DNA of 64,000 nucleotides. Origin: JANQOH01 sp965243325 (GTDB lineage Bacteria > Pseudomonadota > Alphaproteobacteria > UBA7887). The translations under genes were made by a program, and so were the position numbers. Shown here piece after piece: positions 1 through 10,088 of the stretch (the first letter of the stretch is position 1; each line of letters starts with the position of its first letter). The stretch lies in assembly GCA_965243325.1 (NCBI GenBank), contig CBDEUQ010000003.1:2790001-2854000 (forward strand). The letters run 5' to 3'. Below the pieces are notes generated by a model. The model searched no databases. It was not told the origin of the DNA and saw only the letters and a list, made by a program, of their open reading frames with translations.

Positions 1-603
1 CCGGAGGCGGCCTTTCGCCACTATCTGGTCCAGGACTATCTGTTCCTGATTCAGTTCGCGCGTGCCTATGCGCTTGCCGCCTACAAGGCCGACGATCTGG
101 GCGACATGCGGGCCGGCGCCGCGGCACTGTCGGCCATCGTCGACACCGAGATGCGACTGCACGTCGACTACTGCGCCGGATGGGGTCTCGACGAGGCGGA
201 AATGGCGGGCACGGAGGAAGCGTTGGAGACCGTGGCCTATACGCGCTTCGTGCTCGACTGCGGCAACGCCGGGGACCTGCTTGACCTGCTCGTGGTGCTG
301 TCGCCGTGCGTGGTCGGCTACGGCGAGATCGGCCGCCGCCTCGCGGCCGACCCGAAGACCCGGCGCAACGGAAATCGTTACGAGAGCTGGATCGCCATGT
401 ATGCCGGCGACGAGTACCAGACGGTTGCCGAAGACGCCGTGGCGCAACTCGACCGGGTCGCCCGACGGCGAGGGGGGCACGACCGCCTGGCGCGCCTCCA
501 GGCACTGTTCCGCCAAGCGGTCCGGCTCGAGATCGGGTTTTGGGAAATGGGCTGGTCCGCCGCGGCGGGCGGCGGGTCTCAGTGCGGACCCGGCTTGCGG
601 TAG
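1..603 (+). CDS. tenA: TenA-family protein (thiaminase II / HMP salvage), 5' truncated
   Basis: The gene enters from the left edge already in frame, so the start lies outside the window. TenA proteins are all-helical enzymes that hydrolyse aminopyrimidines or thiamin to feed thiamin salvage. The visible part begins with the helix FRHYLVQDYLFLIQFARAYA, the usual TenA substrate-pocket helix. It also has the P-C-x-x-G-Y-G-E-I segment with its cysteine at bases 307-309, which matches the family's catalytic cysteine position. About 200 residues are visible, so little is missing. The 3' end overlaps the convergent FemAB-like gene by 25 bases. TenA_C and TenA_E subfamilies cannot be separated by eye beyond the presence of the cysteine. 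Confidence 0.85.
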   Translation, partial: PEAAFRHYLVQDYLFLIQFARAYALAAYKADDLGDMRAGAAALSAIVDTEMRLHVDYCAGWGLDEAEMAGTEEALETVAYTRFVLDCGNAGDLLDLLVVLSPCVVGYGEIGRRLAADPKTRRNGNRYESWIAMYAGDEYQTVAEDAVAQLDRVARRRGGHDRLARLQALFRQAVRLEIGFWEMGWSAAAGGGSQCGPGLR

Positions 604-1751
604 GGCGACAACTCGCGCTCGACGGCCTCGATCTCCCAGTCGACGTGGCGGCGTTCGCGTTCGAGATAGTGCGCGACCGCGTCCCGGAGGCCGGCGTCGG
701 TGATCCAGTGAGCGCTGTAGGTGTGCCGCGGCATGTAACCGCGCTGGATCTTGTGCGGCCCCTGCGCACCGGCTTCCACCCACTCGAGGCCGCGAGCGAT
801 GGCGAAATCGATCGCCCGGTAATAGCACGCCTCGAAGTGCAGGAAGTCGTGCCGCTCCACGCATCCCCAGTGGCGCCCGAAGAGCGCGTTCTCGCCGATC
901 AGGTTGAGTGCCCCGGCGATGTAACGGCCGTCCCGGCGGCACAGCACCAGCGCGACGCGATCGGCCAGGCGCTCATGCAACATGTCGAAGAACGCGCGGT
1001 TGAGGTAGGGAGCGCCCCACTTCCGCTTCCCCGTGTTCACGTAGAATCGATAGAAGGCATCCCAGTGGTCGTGCCGCAATGCACCGCCGCTGAGCACGTC
1101 TATCTCGATCCCCGCCGTGCAGGCACCGGCGCGTTCGCGCCTGATCATCTTCCGCTTGCGCGAGTTCAGGGTGGCGAGAAACTCGTCGAAGCTTGCGTAG
1201 CCCCGGTTTTGCCAGTGAAACTGCTCGCCCGTGCGCTGCAGAAACCCCGCGGCGCCCAGATCGCGCCACTCGGGCTCCGTCGGGAACGTAATGTGGATCG
1301 ATGACACGTCGAGCCGCTCCGCCACCTTCACGACGGCCGCAATCAGCAGCTGGCGCGCGCCCGCCGCGTCGTGTCCCGACGCGGTCAGCAGCCGGTTGCT
1401 GGTGACCGGCGTAAACGGGACGGCGCATTGCAGCTTCGGGTAGTAGTGGCCGCCCGCCCGCTCGAAGGCGTCCGCCCAGCCGTGGTCGAACACGTACTCG
1501 CCCTGCGAATGACCCTTCAGGTAGAGCGGCATGGCGCCGACGAGGACGCCGGCGTCGTCCTCGACCACGAGGTGATGCGGAAGCCACCCGGTTTCCGCCG
1601 TGCAGCAGCCGCTGGCTTCGAGCGCATCGAGAAAGGCATGGCACAGGAACGGATTCCCGGTTCCCCGTAATCCGTCCCACGCCGCGACGTCGATTTCGCC
1701 GATCCGCGAGAGCGTGCGTGCGGTATAGCGCGTTTCCCGGCGTCCGGTCAC
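579..1751 (-). CDS. FemAB-like GNAT N-acyltransferase (DUF482 / PF04339 family)
   Basis: This 390-residue protein belongs to the GNAT-fold family often labelled peptidoglycan biosynthesis protein or DUF482. Recognisable blocks are the N-terminal W-D-x-L-x-x-x-x-N-P-F-L-x-H-x-F-L segment, the HGWADAFERAGGHYYPKLQ block and the C-terminal G-A-Q-G-x-H-K-x-x-R-G-Y-x-P segment. The family is thought to move an acyl or aminoacyl group, but its substrate is not established. The start is GTG. It sits 18 bases downstream of the aminotransferase stop, so it is probably the last gene of the ridA-aminotransferase operon. Its 3' end overlaps tenA, which runs the opposite way. Confidence 0.8.
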   Translation of the reverse strand: MTGRRETRYTARTLSRIGEIDVAAWDGLRGTGNPFLCHAFLDALEASGCCTAETGWLPHHLVVEDDAGVLVGAMPLYLKGHSQGEYVFDHGWADAFERAGGHYYPKLQCAVPFTPVTSNRLLTASGHDAAGARQLLIAAVVKVAERLDVSSIHITFPTEPEWRDLGAAGFLQRTGEQFHWQNRGYASFDEFLATLNSRKRKMIRRERAGACTAGIEIDVLSGGALRHDHWDAFYRFYVNTGKRKWGAPYLNRAFFDMLHERLADRVALVLCRRDGRYIAGALNLIGENALFGRHWGCVERHDFLHFEACYYRAIDFAIARGLEWVEAGAQGPHKIQRGYMPRHTYSAHWITDAGLRDAVAHYLERERRHVDWEIEAVERELSPYRKPGPH

Positions 1752-1769
1752 GCCCGGGCTCCGGGAGCG

Positions 1770-3176
1770 TTACGCGGCGCTGAGAGTACCGTCGCGTGTG
1801 AGGTCGTCGGCAAGCGCCGCGAGTGCCTGCCCGAGCTTGTCGATCAACTCGTCGACGTCGTCCTCCTGGATCACCAGCGGGGGCGAGAAGCACAGGGTGT
1901 TGATCATGCCGCGGCTGATCACGCCGCGGTCGATCATCTTGCCGGCGAAGCGCCCGGCGACCTCGCACCCGGGATCGAACGGCACCTTCCGCTCCTTGTC
2001 GGCCACGAGCTCGATCCCCGCCATCAGGCCGAGGCCGCGCACTTCGCCGACGAGCGGATGGTCGGCGAAGGTTTCGCGCAGGCGTCCCTGCAGATAGGGC
2101 GCGATCTGCGCCGCGCGTCCGACCAGATCTTCGCGCTGCATGATCTCGATCGTCTTGAGGCCCGCGGCTGCGGCAACCGGATGGCCGCCGTAGGTATACC
2201 CGTGCGCGAACGGCCCGGTTTCGGGCGACCCTTCCTTCAGCACTTGCCAGACTTTTTCCGAGATGACCGCGCCCGACATCGGCACGTATGCGCTCGTCAA
2301 CCCCTTGGCGATGGAGATCATGTCCGGCTCGAGTCCGAAGCAGTCCGTCCCGAACCAGTGCCCGAGGCGGCCGAAACCGCAAATGACCTCGTCCACGATG
2401 AACAGGATGTCGTATTTCGCGAGGATCGGCTGGATTTCCTCGAAGTAGCCTTCCGGCGGCACCACCACGCCGCCCGCGCCCATCACCGGCTCCGCTATGA
2501 AGGCGGCGCAGGTCTCAGGCCCCTCGTCGAGGATCAGCTCTTCGAGTTCGGTTGCGAGCCGACGCGAGAAGTCGCGCTCGGTTTCCCCCTTCTCCGCCTC
2601 CCAGTAATGGTGCGGCGTACCCGTATGGATAAAGTCGGCCAACGGCAGATTGAATGACTTGTGCAGGTGCGGCAGGCCGGTCATGCTCGCGGCGGCGACC
2701 GTGACGCCATGATAGCCACGCCGGCGCGAGATGATTTTCCGTTTCTCGGGTTTTCCGCGCAAGTTGTTATAATACCACGCAATTTTCACCTGCGTATCGT
2801 TCGCTTCCGAACCCGAATTGCAGAAGAACACCTTGCTCATCTGCTTCGGCATGAGGCTCAGCACCCGGTCGGCGAGGCGGATCGCCGGCTCCTGCGACAT
2901 GGAGAAGAACAGGTGGTAGTAGGCGAGGTCGCGCGCTTGCTCAGCGATCGCCTCGACCATTTCGTCGCGTCCGTAGCCGATATTGACGCACCACAGGCCG
3001 CCCATCGCATCAAGATAGCGCTTGCCGTGTATGTCGGTCACGTGCGCGCCTCGGGCGTTCGCGACGACAAGGGGGCCATCGCGCAGATGACCGGCGATCG
3101 ACGTGTACGGATGAAGCAGCGACTGCTTGTCCATCTCCTCGAGCGAGAGGTTGCGCGACATGTCGTTGGGGCTCAT
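1770..3176 (-). CDS. Class III (omega) aminotransferase, PLP-dependent
   Basis: This 468-residue class III aminotransferase is of the type annotated as aspartate aminotransferase family, beta-alanine:pyruvate or polyamine:pyruvate transaminase. It moves an amino group from an omega-amine to a keto acid using PLP. Visible motifs are F-C-N-S-G-S-E-A-N-D for phosphate binding, R-R-x-G-Y-H-G, the D-E-V-I-C-G-F-G-R-L-G-x-W-F block with the cofactor-binding Asp, and S-I-A-K-G-L-T-S with the Schiff-base lysine. I chose the ATG at 3176 because an AGGAGG stands about eight bases upstream and it makes a 4-base ATGA overlap with the ridA stop. An upstream in-frame extension to 3458 is antisense to nothing known and lacks family sequence. 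Coupling to RidA fits, since RidA clears reactive enamines made by PLP enzymes. Confidence 0.88.
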   Translation of the reverse strand: MSPNDMSRNLSLEEMDKQSLLHPYTSIAGHLRDGPLVVANARGAHVTDIHGKRYLDAMGGLWCVNIGYGRDEMVEAIAEQARDLAYYHLFFSMSQEPAIRLADRVLSLMPKQMSKVFFCNSGSEANDTQVKIAWYYNNLRGKPEKRKIISRRRGYHGVTVAAASMTGLPHLHKSFNLPLADFIHTGTPHHYWEAEKGETERDFSRRLATELEELILDEGPETCAAFIAEPVMGAGGVVVPPEGYFEEIQPILAKYDILFIVDEVICGFGRLGHWFGTDCFGLEPDMISIAKGLTSAYVPMSGAVISEKVWQVLKEGSPETGPFAHGYTYGGHPVAAAAGLKTIEIMQREDLVGRAAQIAPYLQGRLRETFADHPLVGEVRGLGLMAGIELVADKERKVPFDPGCEVAGRFAGKMIDRGVISRGMINTLCFSPPLVIQEDDVDELIDKLGQALAALADDLTRDGTLSAA

Positions 3177-3667
3177 GACTCGCCTCCTTTTCCGGCGTCG
3201 GCCCGGATTTCGAAGATTCCATCGACTTCCACGGCGACGCCCCGTGGCAACGAACCGGCGGCGACGGCGAAACGCGCGTGCCGCCCGGCTTCGCCGAACG
3301 CCTCCACCATGAGGTCCGACGCGCCGTTCGCGACCTCGGGGTGGCGGGTGAACGACTCCGGCGCGTTGACGAATACGCCAAGCTTGAGACAGCGAACGAC
3401 GCGGTCGAGATCGCCGCCGCAGGCAACCTTCACCTGGGCGATCACGTTGAGACCACAAAGGCGCGCGGCTTCCTGGCCTTCCTCCACGCTGAAATCCACA
3501 CCGACCTTGCCGACGTAGCGAACCGCGCCGCGGTCGAACGTGACCTGGCCGGCGACGAACACCAGGTTGCCGGCGATGGTGAAGGGTATGTAGTTGGCGG
3601 CCGGCGCCGCCGGTTGCGGCAACACGACCCCGGCCGCGGCAAGCCGCGCCTCGATCCGTCCCGCCAT
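3173..3667 (-). CDS. RidA/YjgF-family enamine/imine deaminase
   Basis: The 164-residue protein is a RidA (YjgF/YER057c/UK114) member of the longer type that carries the N-A-P-E-S-F and H-P-E-V-A-N-G-A-S-D-L segments. RidA proteins hydrolyse 2-aminoacrylate and related enamines or imines released by PLP enzymes. The N-terminal F-T-I-A-G-N-L-V-F-V-A-G-Q block and the C-terminal L-P-R-G-V-A-V-E-V-D-G-I-F-E block are present. It is the first gene of a three-gene minus-strand operon and its stop overlaps the aminotransferase start (ATGA). A TATGAT -10-like element sits about 34 bases upstream inside an inverted repeat. The physiological substrate is not known. Confidence 0.85.
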   Translation of the reverse strand: MAGRIEARLAAAGVVLPQPAAPAANYIPFTIAGNLVFVAGQVTFDRGAVRYVGKVGVDFSVEEGQEAARLCGLNVIAQVKVACGGDLDRVVRCLKLGVFVNAPESFTRHPEVANGASDLMVEAFGEAGRHARFAVAAGSLPRGVAVEVDGIFEIRADAGKGGES

Positions 3668-3696
3668 CGCGATCTCCCGCCGTTGCCGCAGTTGCG

Positions 3697-3715
3697 CGCC
3701 ATCATACGAATGGCG
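3697..3715 (-). promoter_or_regulatory. Candidate promoter -10 (TATGAT) inside an inverted repeat, upstream of ridA operon
   Basis: The plus strand reads CGCCAT, seven bases, then ATGGCG, a perfect 6-base inverted repeat. On the minus strand the repeat encloses TATGAT (3701-3706), placed about 34 bases before the ridA ATG. No good -35 is seen. A dyad on top of a -10 is a common place for a repressor operator, but this is inference. Confidence 0.4.
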
Positions 3716-3826
3716 GAACGGCGTTGAAAGGCCTTGCATCTCCGCACCGCGCCGGTGTTTGCGACGGTCCATTGCTGGTAGTCTGCCCGCCGATGCGCCG
3801 CGCGCGGCCGGCTGGGGGGAACGACG

Positions 3827-4642
3827 ATGATGATGCGTCTGGTCACGCTTGCCGTCGGCCTCGGCCTGTTCACTGGTGCCGCGGCGGAGACGGCGGACCT
3901 CAGGCCGCACCGTGCCCTGTACGACCTTGGTCTGGCATCGGCGCGGCAGGGGTCCGACGTCACCGGGCTGCGCGGACGCATGGCGCTCGAATGGGCGGAC
4001 GCGTGCGACGGCTGGACGGTGTCCCAGAACATCCGCATGAACGTGAGAAACCGCGAGGGCGCGTCCATCGCGAACGACATCGGCTTTTCCAGTTTCGAGA
4101 CGAAGGCGGGCGACGGATTTCGATTCAACTCGCGGTGGATCGCCCGCGGCGAGCCGTTTCAGGAGTACGTGGGCCACGCCGAGACCGGTGCCACCGGCGG
4201 CCGCGCGGTCTTCACCGTCCCTGACGGAGAGACGGTGGATCTCCCCGCGGGAACGCTGTTTCCCACGGAGCACATGTTCATGCTGGTGGACGCGGCGGTC
4301 GCCGGAGAAAGACATCTTTCGCGCATCGTGTTCACGGGCACGGAACCGGACAGCCTGCACGAAGTCACCGCGTTCATCGGCCTGGAGATTCCCCGCGACA
4401 GTCGGGCGCTCGGACCCGCCGGCAACGGCAGGTCCGTCTTCCGCGACTTGGCGGCGCTCAGCTCGTGGCCCGTGTCGATGGCGTATTTCCCCGCGGGATC
4501 GGTCGATGCAGAGCCCGATTTCGAGATTGCCTTCCGCCTCCTCGAAAACGGCGTCGCGAGCGACCTGGTGCTCGACTACAACGATTTCGCGATGCGGGCG
4601 GCGTTGGTCGAGTTCGAGTTTCTCCCCCCGCCCGAGTGCTGA
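3827..4642 (+). CDS. eipB: EipB-type periplasmic cell-envelope protein (DUF1849)
   Basis: This 271-residue protein matches the DUF1849/EipB family, a beta-spiral periplasmic protein needed for envelope integrity in Brucella and other alphaproteobacteria. There is a short hydrophobic signal peptide (about residues 3-20, ending G-A-A-A). The conserved H-R-A-L-Y-D-L start, the C-D-G-W-T-V block and the long beta region follow. The two cysteines expected to form the family disulfide are both there: C60 in D-A-C-D-G-W and C271, which is the last residue. Three ATG codons stand in a row; the first follows a GGGGGA stretch. It is monocistronic and convergent with dinB, with six bases between the stops. 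Confidence 0.85.
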   Translation: MMMRLVTLAVGLGLFTGAAAETADLRPHRALYDLGLASARQGSDVTGLRGRMALEWADACDGWTVSQNIRMNVRNREGASIANDIGFSSFETKAGDGFRFNSRWIARGEPFQEYVGHAETGATGGRAVFTVPDGETVDLPAGTLFPTEHMFMLVDAAVAGERHLSRIVFTGTEPDSLHEVTAFIGLEIPRDSRALGPAGNGRSVFRDLAALSSWPVSMAYFPAGSVDAEPDFEIAFRLLENGVASDLVLDYNDFAMRAALVEFEFLPPPEC

Positions 4643-4648
4643 CCGGCG

Positions 4649-5809
4649 TCACCTGGTTGCCGATTCGAGCATGTCCGGCGGGTCGGCATCGCCGAAGACG
4701 CTCAGCTTTTCGACGCCGATACCGAGCAGCCGATAGCGCGTTCCGTCTGCCTCGCGGCGCAACAGGCGGCGGCCGGCCGCGACGATGACCTCTGCGCGGC
4801 GCGTCGGCGATGCCAGCGTCGCCGAACGTGTCCGCAAGCGAAAGTCGTGGCTCTTCAGCTTGAGGACGACGGTGCGTCCGGCGAGGCCGTGGCGTTCCAG
4901 ACGCTCGGCGACGCGCGCCGCGAGCCGTTCCAGGACCGTTTCCAATGTCGCTGCGTGGGCGGTGTCGGCTTCGAACGTGGTCTCGGCGGAAACGCTTTTC
5001 GCGTCGCCGCGCGCCTCGACCTTGCGGTCGTCCACCCCCGCCGCGTAGCGCGCGAGTTGACCCCCCATTCGGCCGTAACGGCGTTCGAGATCGGCGGCGG
5101 GGAGCCGCTGGAGTTGTTCCACTGTGTTGATGCCGTCCCGGCCGAGACGCCGCGCGAGGGCGGGGCCGACTCCCTGAAGCTTGCGCACCGGCAGGGGAGC
5201 GAGGAACTCCCGCGTCTCCGCCCGGCCGACGATGCTGAAACCGCGCGGCTTGTCGAGATCGGAGGCGAGCTTGGCCAGGAGCTTGTTGTGGCTCAGACCG
5301 ATGGACACCGAGATGCCGAGGGAGCGTTCGACGTCGCGCGCGAGCGCAACGAGCCGTTCCGCCGCCGTGCCGCGCGCGTCGGCGTTGGCGAAATCCAGAT
5401 AGGCCTCGTCGATTGACACCGGTTGCACGCGGTCGCACGTCTTTTGCATGAGCGCGCGCACCTCCGCGCCGACCGCCCGGTAACGCGCCATGTCCGGCGC
5501 CAGCACGACCGCATCGGGGCAGGCGGCAAGCGCCTTGAACATGGGCATGGCCGAGCGAACGCCATAGAGCCGGGCGATGTAGCACGCGGTGCTGACGACA
5601 CCGCGGCGCCCGCCGCCGACGATCACCGGCCGGTCGAGCAGTTCGGGGCGGTCGCGCTTCTCGACCGCGGCGTAGAATGCATCGCAATCGATGTGTGCGA
5701 TCGAGAGGGAGTGCAGTTCCCGGTGCGCGATCGTCCGAGGACTGCCGCAAACGGAACAGCGCTCCCGGTCACCGCCGCGCGCGCCGCAATCCCGGCACAG
5801 TGCCCTCAT
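4649..5809 (-). CDS. dinB: DNA polymerase IV with N-terminal zinc-ribbon-like extension
   Basis: This 386-residue Y-family translesion polymerase extends mismatched or damaged primer ends and adds a single-strand error-prone repair activity. Motifs are I-D-C-D-A-F-Y-A-A-V-E (metal ligand D41), the S-I-D-E-A-Y-L-D-F active-site block, the S-H-N-K-L-L-A-K-L-A-S finger/palm block and the little-finger R-T-R-S-A-T-L segment. The first 25 residues carry C5-x2-C8 and C18-x2-C21, a zinc-ribbon-like pair not found in the E. coli enzyme. I start at the ATG at 5809 because it includes this ribbon; the longer reading frame upstream overlaps the HAD gene. It is the last gene of a DUF3572-HAD-dinB operon. 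Confidence 0.92.
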   Translation of the reverse strand: MRALCRDCGARGGDRERCSVCGSPRTIAHRELHSLSIAHIDCDAFYAAVEKRDRPELLDRPVIVGGGRRGVVSTACYIARLYGVRSAMPMFKALAACPDAVVLAPDMARYRAVGAEVRALMQKTCDRVQPVSIDEAYLDFANADARGTAAERLVALARDVERSLGISVSIGLSHNKLLAKLASDLDKPRGFSIVGRAETREFLAPLPVRKLQGVGPALARRLGRDGINTVEQLQRLPAADLERRYGRMGGQLARYAAGVDDRKVEARGDAKSVSAETTFEADTAHAATLETVLERLAARVAERLERHGLAGRTVVLKLKSHDFRLRTRSATLASPTRRAEVIVAAGRRLLRREADGTRYRLLGIGVEKLSVFGDADPPDMLESATR

Positions 5810-5814
5810 GGCGC

Positions 5815-6480
5815 TCAATATCCCGCGGCGGCGAGTTCCGATTCGATGATCGCCCGGGCTCCCGGCCAGTCGTCGATGCGGTGGTGGCTGTCCGGCGACG
5901 GTCGAAGAAGGGCGGCAAGGCGGCTGTCGGCGATCATGTGCAGGCGGCGCACCGCGGCGGCGTGCGCGGCGACGGAACCGTGATGGTTCGGCCCGTCGTC
6001 GATGAAGAACACAGGGGCGTCGACGCGACGCGCCAACGCCCCGACCGCCGGTCCCTTGGGGCCGACGTTGGCGACGAGGGGGTAGTCCATCCCATGCCGC
6101 GTCAGGGCGCGGCGGCGGTCGCCGTGCCGCGCGTACGGCAGGTTGCTCAGCACCACCACTTGCGCGCGCCGGCTCAGGGCGGCGAGAGCGTCGGCCGCGC
6201 CCGGAACCGGATCCATGTCGGCGGTGCTGGCGGCGAAGAAGTCGTCGAGCAGACGCAGGATATCGTCGCGGTCCGCCGGCCCGCCGTCGCGGCGGCGGCG
6301 AATGTTGCCGTCCAGCGCGAACGACGACCAGTCGAAGTAGTGGCCGTGATCTTCGAGATGCCGCTCGAACGCGGCCATGAACGCGAACAGCACCTCGTCC
6401 GCGTCGGTGACGATCAACGGCCGGTCGGTGGCCAGAGACAGCGTTTCGATCTGCGCAAAGACGTCGGGCGCCACGCTCAT
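5815..6480 (-). CDS. HAD-superfamily hydrolase-like protein
   Basis: The 221-residue protein has a HAD layout: D-A-D-E-V-L as motif I with the nucleophile Asp, V-V-L-S-N-L-P as motif II, a G-P-K-G-P lysine as motif III and F-F-I-D-D-G-P-N-H as motif IV. A cap-like helical region lies between motifs I and II. HAD enzymes are mostly phosphatases; the substrate here is unknown. It is coupled to its neighbours: the ATG overlaps the DUF3572 stop (ATGA), and dinB starts five bases after its stop. The fixed position next to dinB suggests a nucleotide-related or damage-related role, which is inference only. Confidence 0.75.
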   Translation of the reverse strand: MSVAPDVFAQIETLSLATDRPLIVTDADEVLFAFMAAFERHLEDHGHYFDWSSFALDGNIRRRRDGGPADRDDILRLLDDFFAASTADMDPVPGAADALAALSRRAQVVVLSNLPYARHGDRRRALTRHGMDYPLVANVGPKGPAVGALARRVDAPVFFIDDGPNHHGSVAAHAAAVRRLHMIADSRLAALLRPSPDSHHRIDDWPGARAIIESELAAAGY

Positions 6481-6731
6481 GCCAGGGCCGCACGCGCCTG
6501 CGCGGGAAGGTCCGGCGCCACGTTCGCCTTGTCGCAGAAAGCGATGAGGTCGCGTTCGTTGGCAAGCAGATAGTCGAGAACGCCCGAGAGAAGCTCCGGG
6601 TCGGAAGGGTTTGCCCGCACCGCGTCGGGTCGAAGACCGCTCAGCGCCAGGAAGCGGCGAAGGTGCTCCGCATCGGCAAGGACGTGGGCGAGTGCCCGAA
6701 GAGCCAGCGTTTCGGCGTCGTCGAAGGTCAT
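6477..6731 (-). CDS. DUF3572 family small protein
   Basis: This 84-residue helical protein matches DUF3572, a small alphaproteobacterial family of unknown function. Family-like features are the A-L-R-A-L-A-H-V-L-A start, the R-F-L-A-L-S-G-L segment and the L-L-S-G-V-L-D-Y-L-L-A-N-E helix. It has no signal peptide or membrane segment. It opens the operon with the HAD gene and dinB and shares an ATGA overlap with the HAD gene. It faces acetoacetate-CoA ligase across an 82-base divergent region. Confidence 0.8.
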   Translation of the reverse strand: MTFDDAETLALRALAHVLADAEHLRRFLALSGLRPDAVRANPSDPELLSGVLDYLLANERDLIAFCDKANVAPDLPAQARAALA

Positions 6732-6775
6732 ACGCCATCATAGGCGATGCGCGCATTCACGCACGCGGCTGCCGG

Positions 6776-6803
6776 TTGACACCGGGGCGCTGCCCGCGAT
6801 AGG
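6776..6803 (+). promoter_or_regulatory. Candidate sigma-70-type promoter for acetoacetate-CoA ligase
   Basis: A perfect TTGACA (6776-6781) is followed after 16 bases by GATAGG (6798-6803), which matches the -10 consensus only at A-T-A. A start near 6810 would place the transcript start about four bases from the ATG at 6814, so the mRNA could be almost leaderless. No strong Shine-Dalgarno is seen. Confidence 0.4.
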
Positions 6804-6813
6804 CGAGCCCGCG

Positions 6814-8760
<1,947 letters not shown>

Positions 8761-8763
8761 GCC

Positions 8764-8790
8764 GGGCGGGCGATCCGGCGCGTGCCGCCC
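8764..8790. terminator. GC-rich hairpin between convergent genes
   Basis: GGGCGG (8764-8769) pairs with CCGCCC (8785-8790) just after the ligase stop, between two converging genes. There is no T-run, so intrinsic termination is uncertain. Confidence 0.25.
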
Positions 8791-8839
8791 AACTCCCGCG
8801 CCGGGCGCGGCGCAAGTCCGGCGAGGGGGGTTGCCCCGT

Positions 8840-10048
8840 TCATCGCCGCTCTCCATGTCGCAGGTCGGGCCTGAGCCCGCGCCAGTTGACCGGCGGGTGC
8901 GCGCGCACCGCTTCCTCGTTGACGTCGGCGCCCCAGCCGGGGCCGTCGGGGATCACCAGATGCCCGTCCTCGATCGTGGGTGGCTTCGTCACCAGATCGT
9001 CCTTCCAGGGCACGTCGTCGATGTCGATCTCCATGATGCGCACGTTCGGCAGCGCCGCACAGAAGTGCGCGCTCATGAGGGTTGAGAGATGGCCGTAGAA
9101 ATTATGCGGCGCGACGTTGATTTCGTACGGTTCCGCCATGTGCGCGATCTTCACGCTTTCGGCAAGGCCGTTCCACGGCACGTCGACGATCGCCACGTCC
9201 ATGGAGTGGTTCTCGAAGAACGGCCGGAACTGCCGCCGCGTGAACAGCGATTCGCAGCTTGCGACCGGCGTCCGCAGCGAGTCGCGAATCCGGCGCAGCG
9301 CCAGCGCGTCGTAGGTGTCGATCTCGAACCACATCAGTCCGAGGTCGTCGAGGGCTTGTCCCACCTGGACATAGCCCTCGGTCTTGAAGTTGAAATTGAG
9401 GTCGAGGAGGATGTCCACGTCGGGGCCCGCGCCTTCGCGCAAGGCCGTGAGCTGCTCGCGCAGAGCGCCGATCACGCGGCCGGACGGGTTGAGGTCGACC
9501 CCCTCGCTGAAACCCGGCATGTACAGCGTCGGCGGCTCCGTGTCGAAGAGGAAAATGTTCGTCTTCAGGCCGGTGAAGCCGCGTTCGCGCACTTCGCGCC
9601 CGAGGGCGACCAGACCGTCCAGATCGTTGAGCGGGGGCGTACCCATCGCTTCGGCACGGTGCAGGCGGTAGGTGCCGCAGTGCGACCAGTAAAGACGCAT
9701 GCGCTCGCGCGTCGGACCGCCGAACAGCGCATACACCGGCACGCCCAGCGCCTTCGCCTTGACGTCGAGCAGCGCGTTCTCGAGCGCGGCGATCGCCTGT
9801 TGCAGCAGGCCGCCGGGGGCCTGCCGCGTGCGCGCATAGAGACGGGCGACGATGTGCTCCGTCGGCCGCGGGTCGATGCCGATCATTCCCTCGGCAAGGC
9901 CGCGGATCGCCGCCGTGAGGCCGCGGCTGCCGTAGCTCTCGTTGTACTCGGAGTATCCGACGATGCCCTCGTCGGTGCTTACCTTGAGGAAGGAGAACAC
10001 GCGCCAGCCGGCGTCGCAGTGAAGGTCTTCGATCGCCGTGATTTTCAT
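8840..10048 (-). CDS. Mandelate racemase / muconate lactonizing enzyme family dehydratase-like enzyme
   Basis: This 402-residue enolase-superfamily enzyme has an N-terminal capping domain and a TIM barrel. Likely metal ligands are D216 in L-D-L-N, E242 in W-F-E-I-D and E266 in S-C-E-S. K162 (G-L-K-T-N) and H315 (A-P-H-N-F) are candidate acid/base residues. Enzymes of this layout abstract the proton next to a carboxylate and usually dehydrate or epimerise sugar acids. The exact subfamily is not clear, and it differs from the tartrate-dehydratase-like paralogue at 54 kb (which has H-G-G-H). It is isolated, with no transporter or regulator next to it. Its promoter side faces the murein transglycosylase gene. 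Confidence 0.8.
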   Translation of the reverse strand: MKITAIEDLHCDAGWRVFSFLKVSTDEGIVGYSEYNESYGSRGLTAAIRGLAEGMIGIDPRPTEHIVARLYARTRQAPGGLLQQAIAALENALLDVKAKALGVPVYALFGGPTRERMRLYWSHCGTYRLHRAEAMGTPPLNDLDGLVALGREVRERGFTGLKTNIFLFDTEPPTLYMPGFSEGVDLNPSGRVIGALREQLTALREGAGPDVDILLDLNFNFKTEGYVQVGQALDDLGLMWFEIDTYDALALRRIRDSLRTPVASCESLFTRRQFRPFFENHSMDVAIVDVPWNGLAESVKIAHMAEPYEINVAPHNFYGHLSTLMSAHFCAALPNVRIMEIDIDDVPWKDDLVTKPPTIEDGHLVIPDGPGWGADVNEEAVRAHPPVNWRGLRPDLRHGERR

Positions 10049-10088
10049 GCCCGTCCTCTACCTGTCCTCCGCGGTGGCGGCGCGGCGA

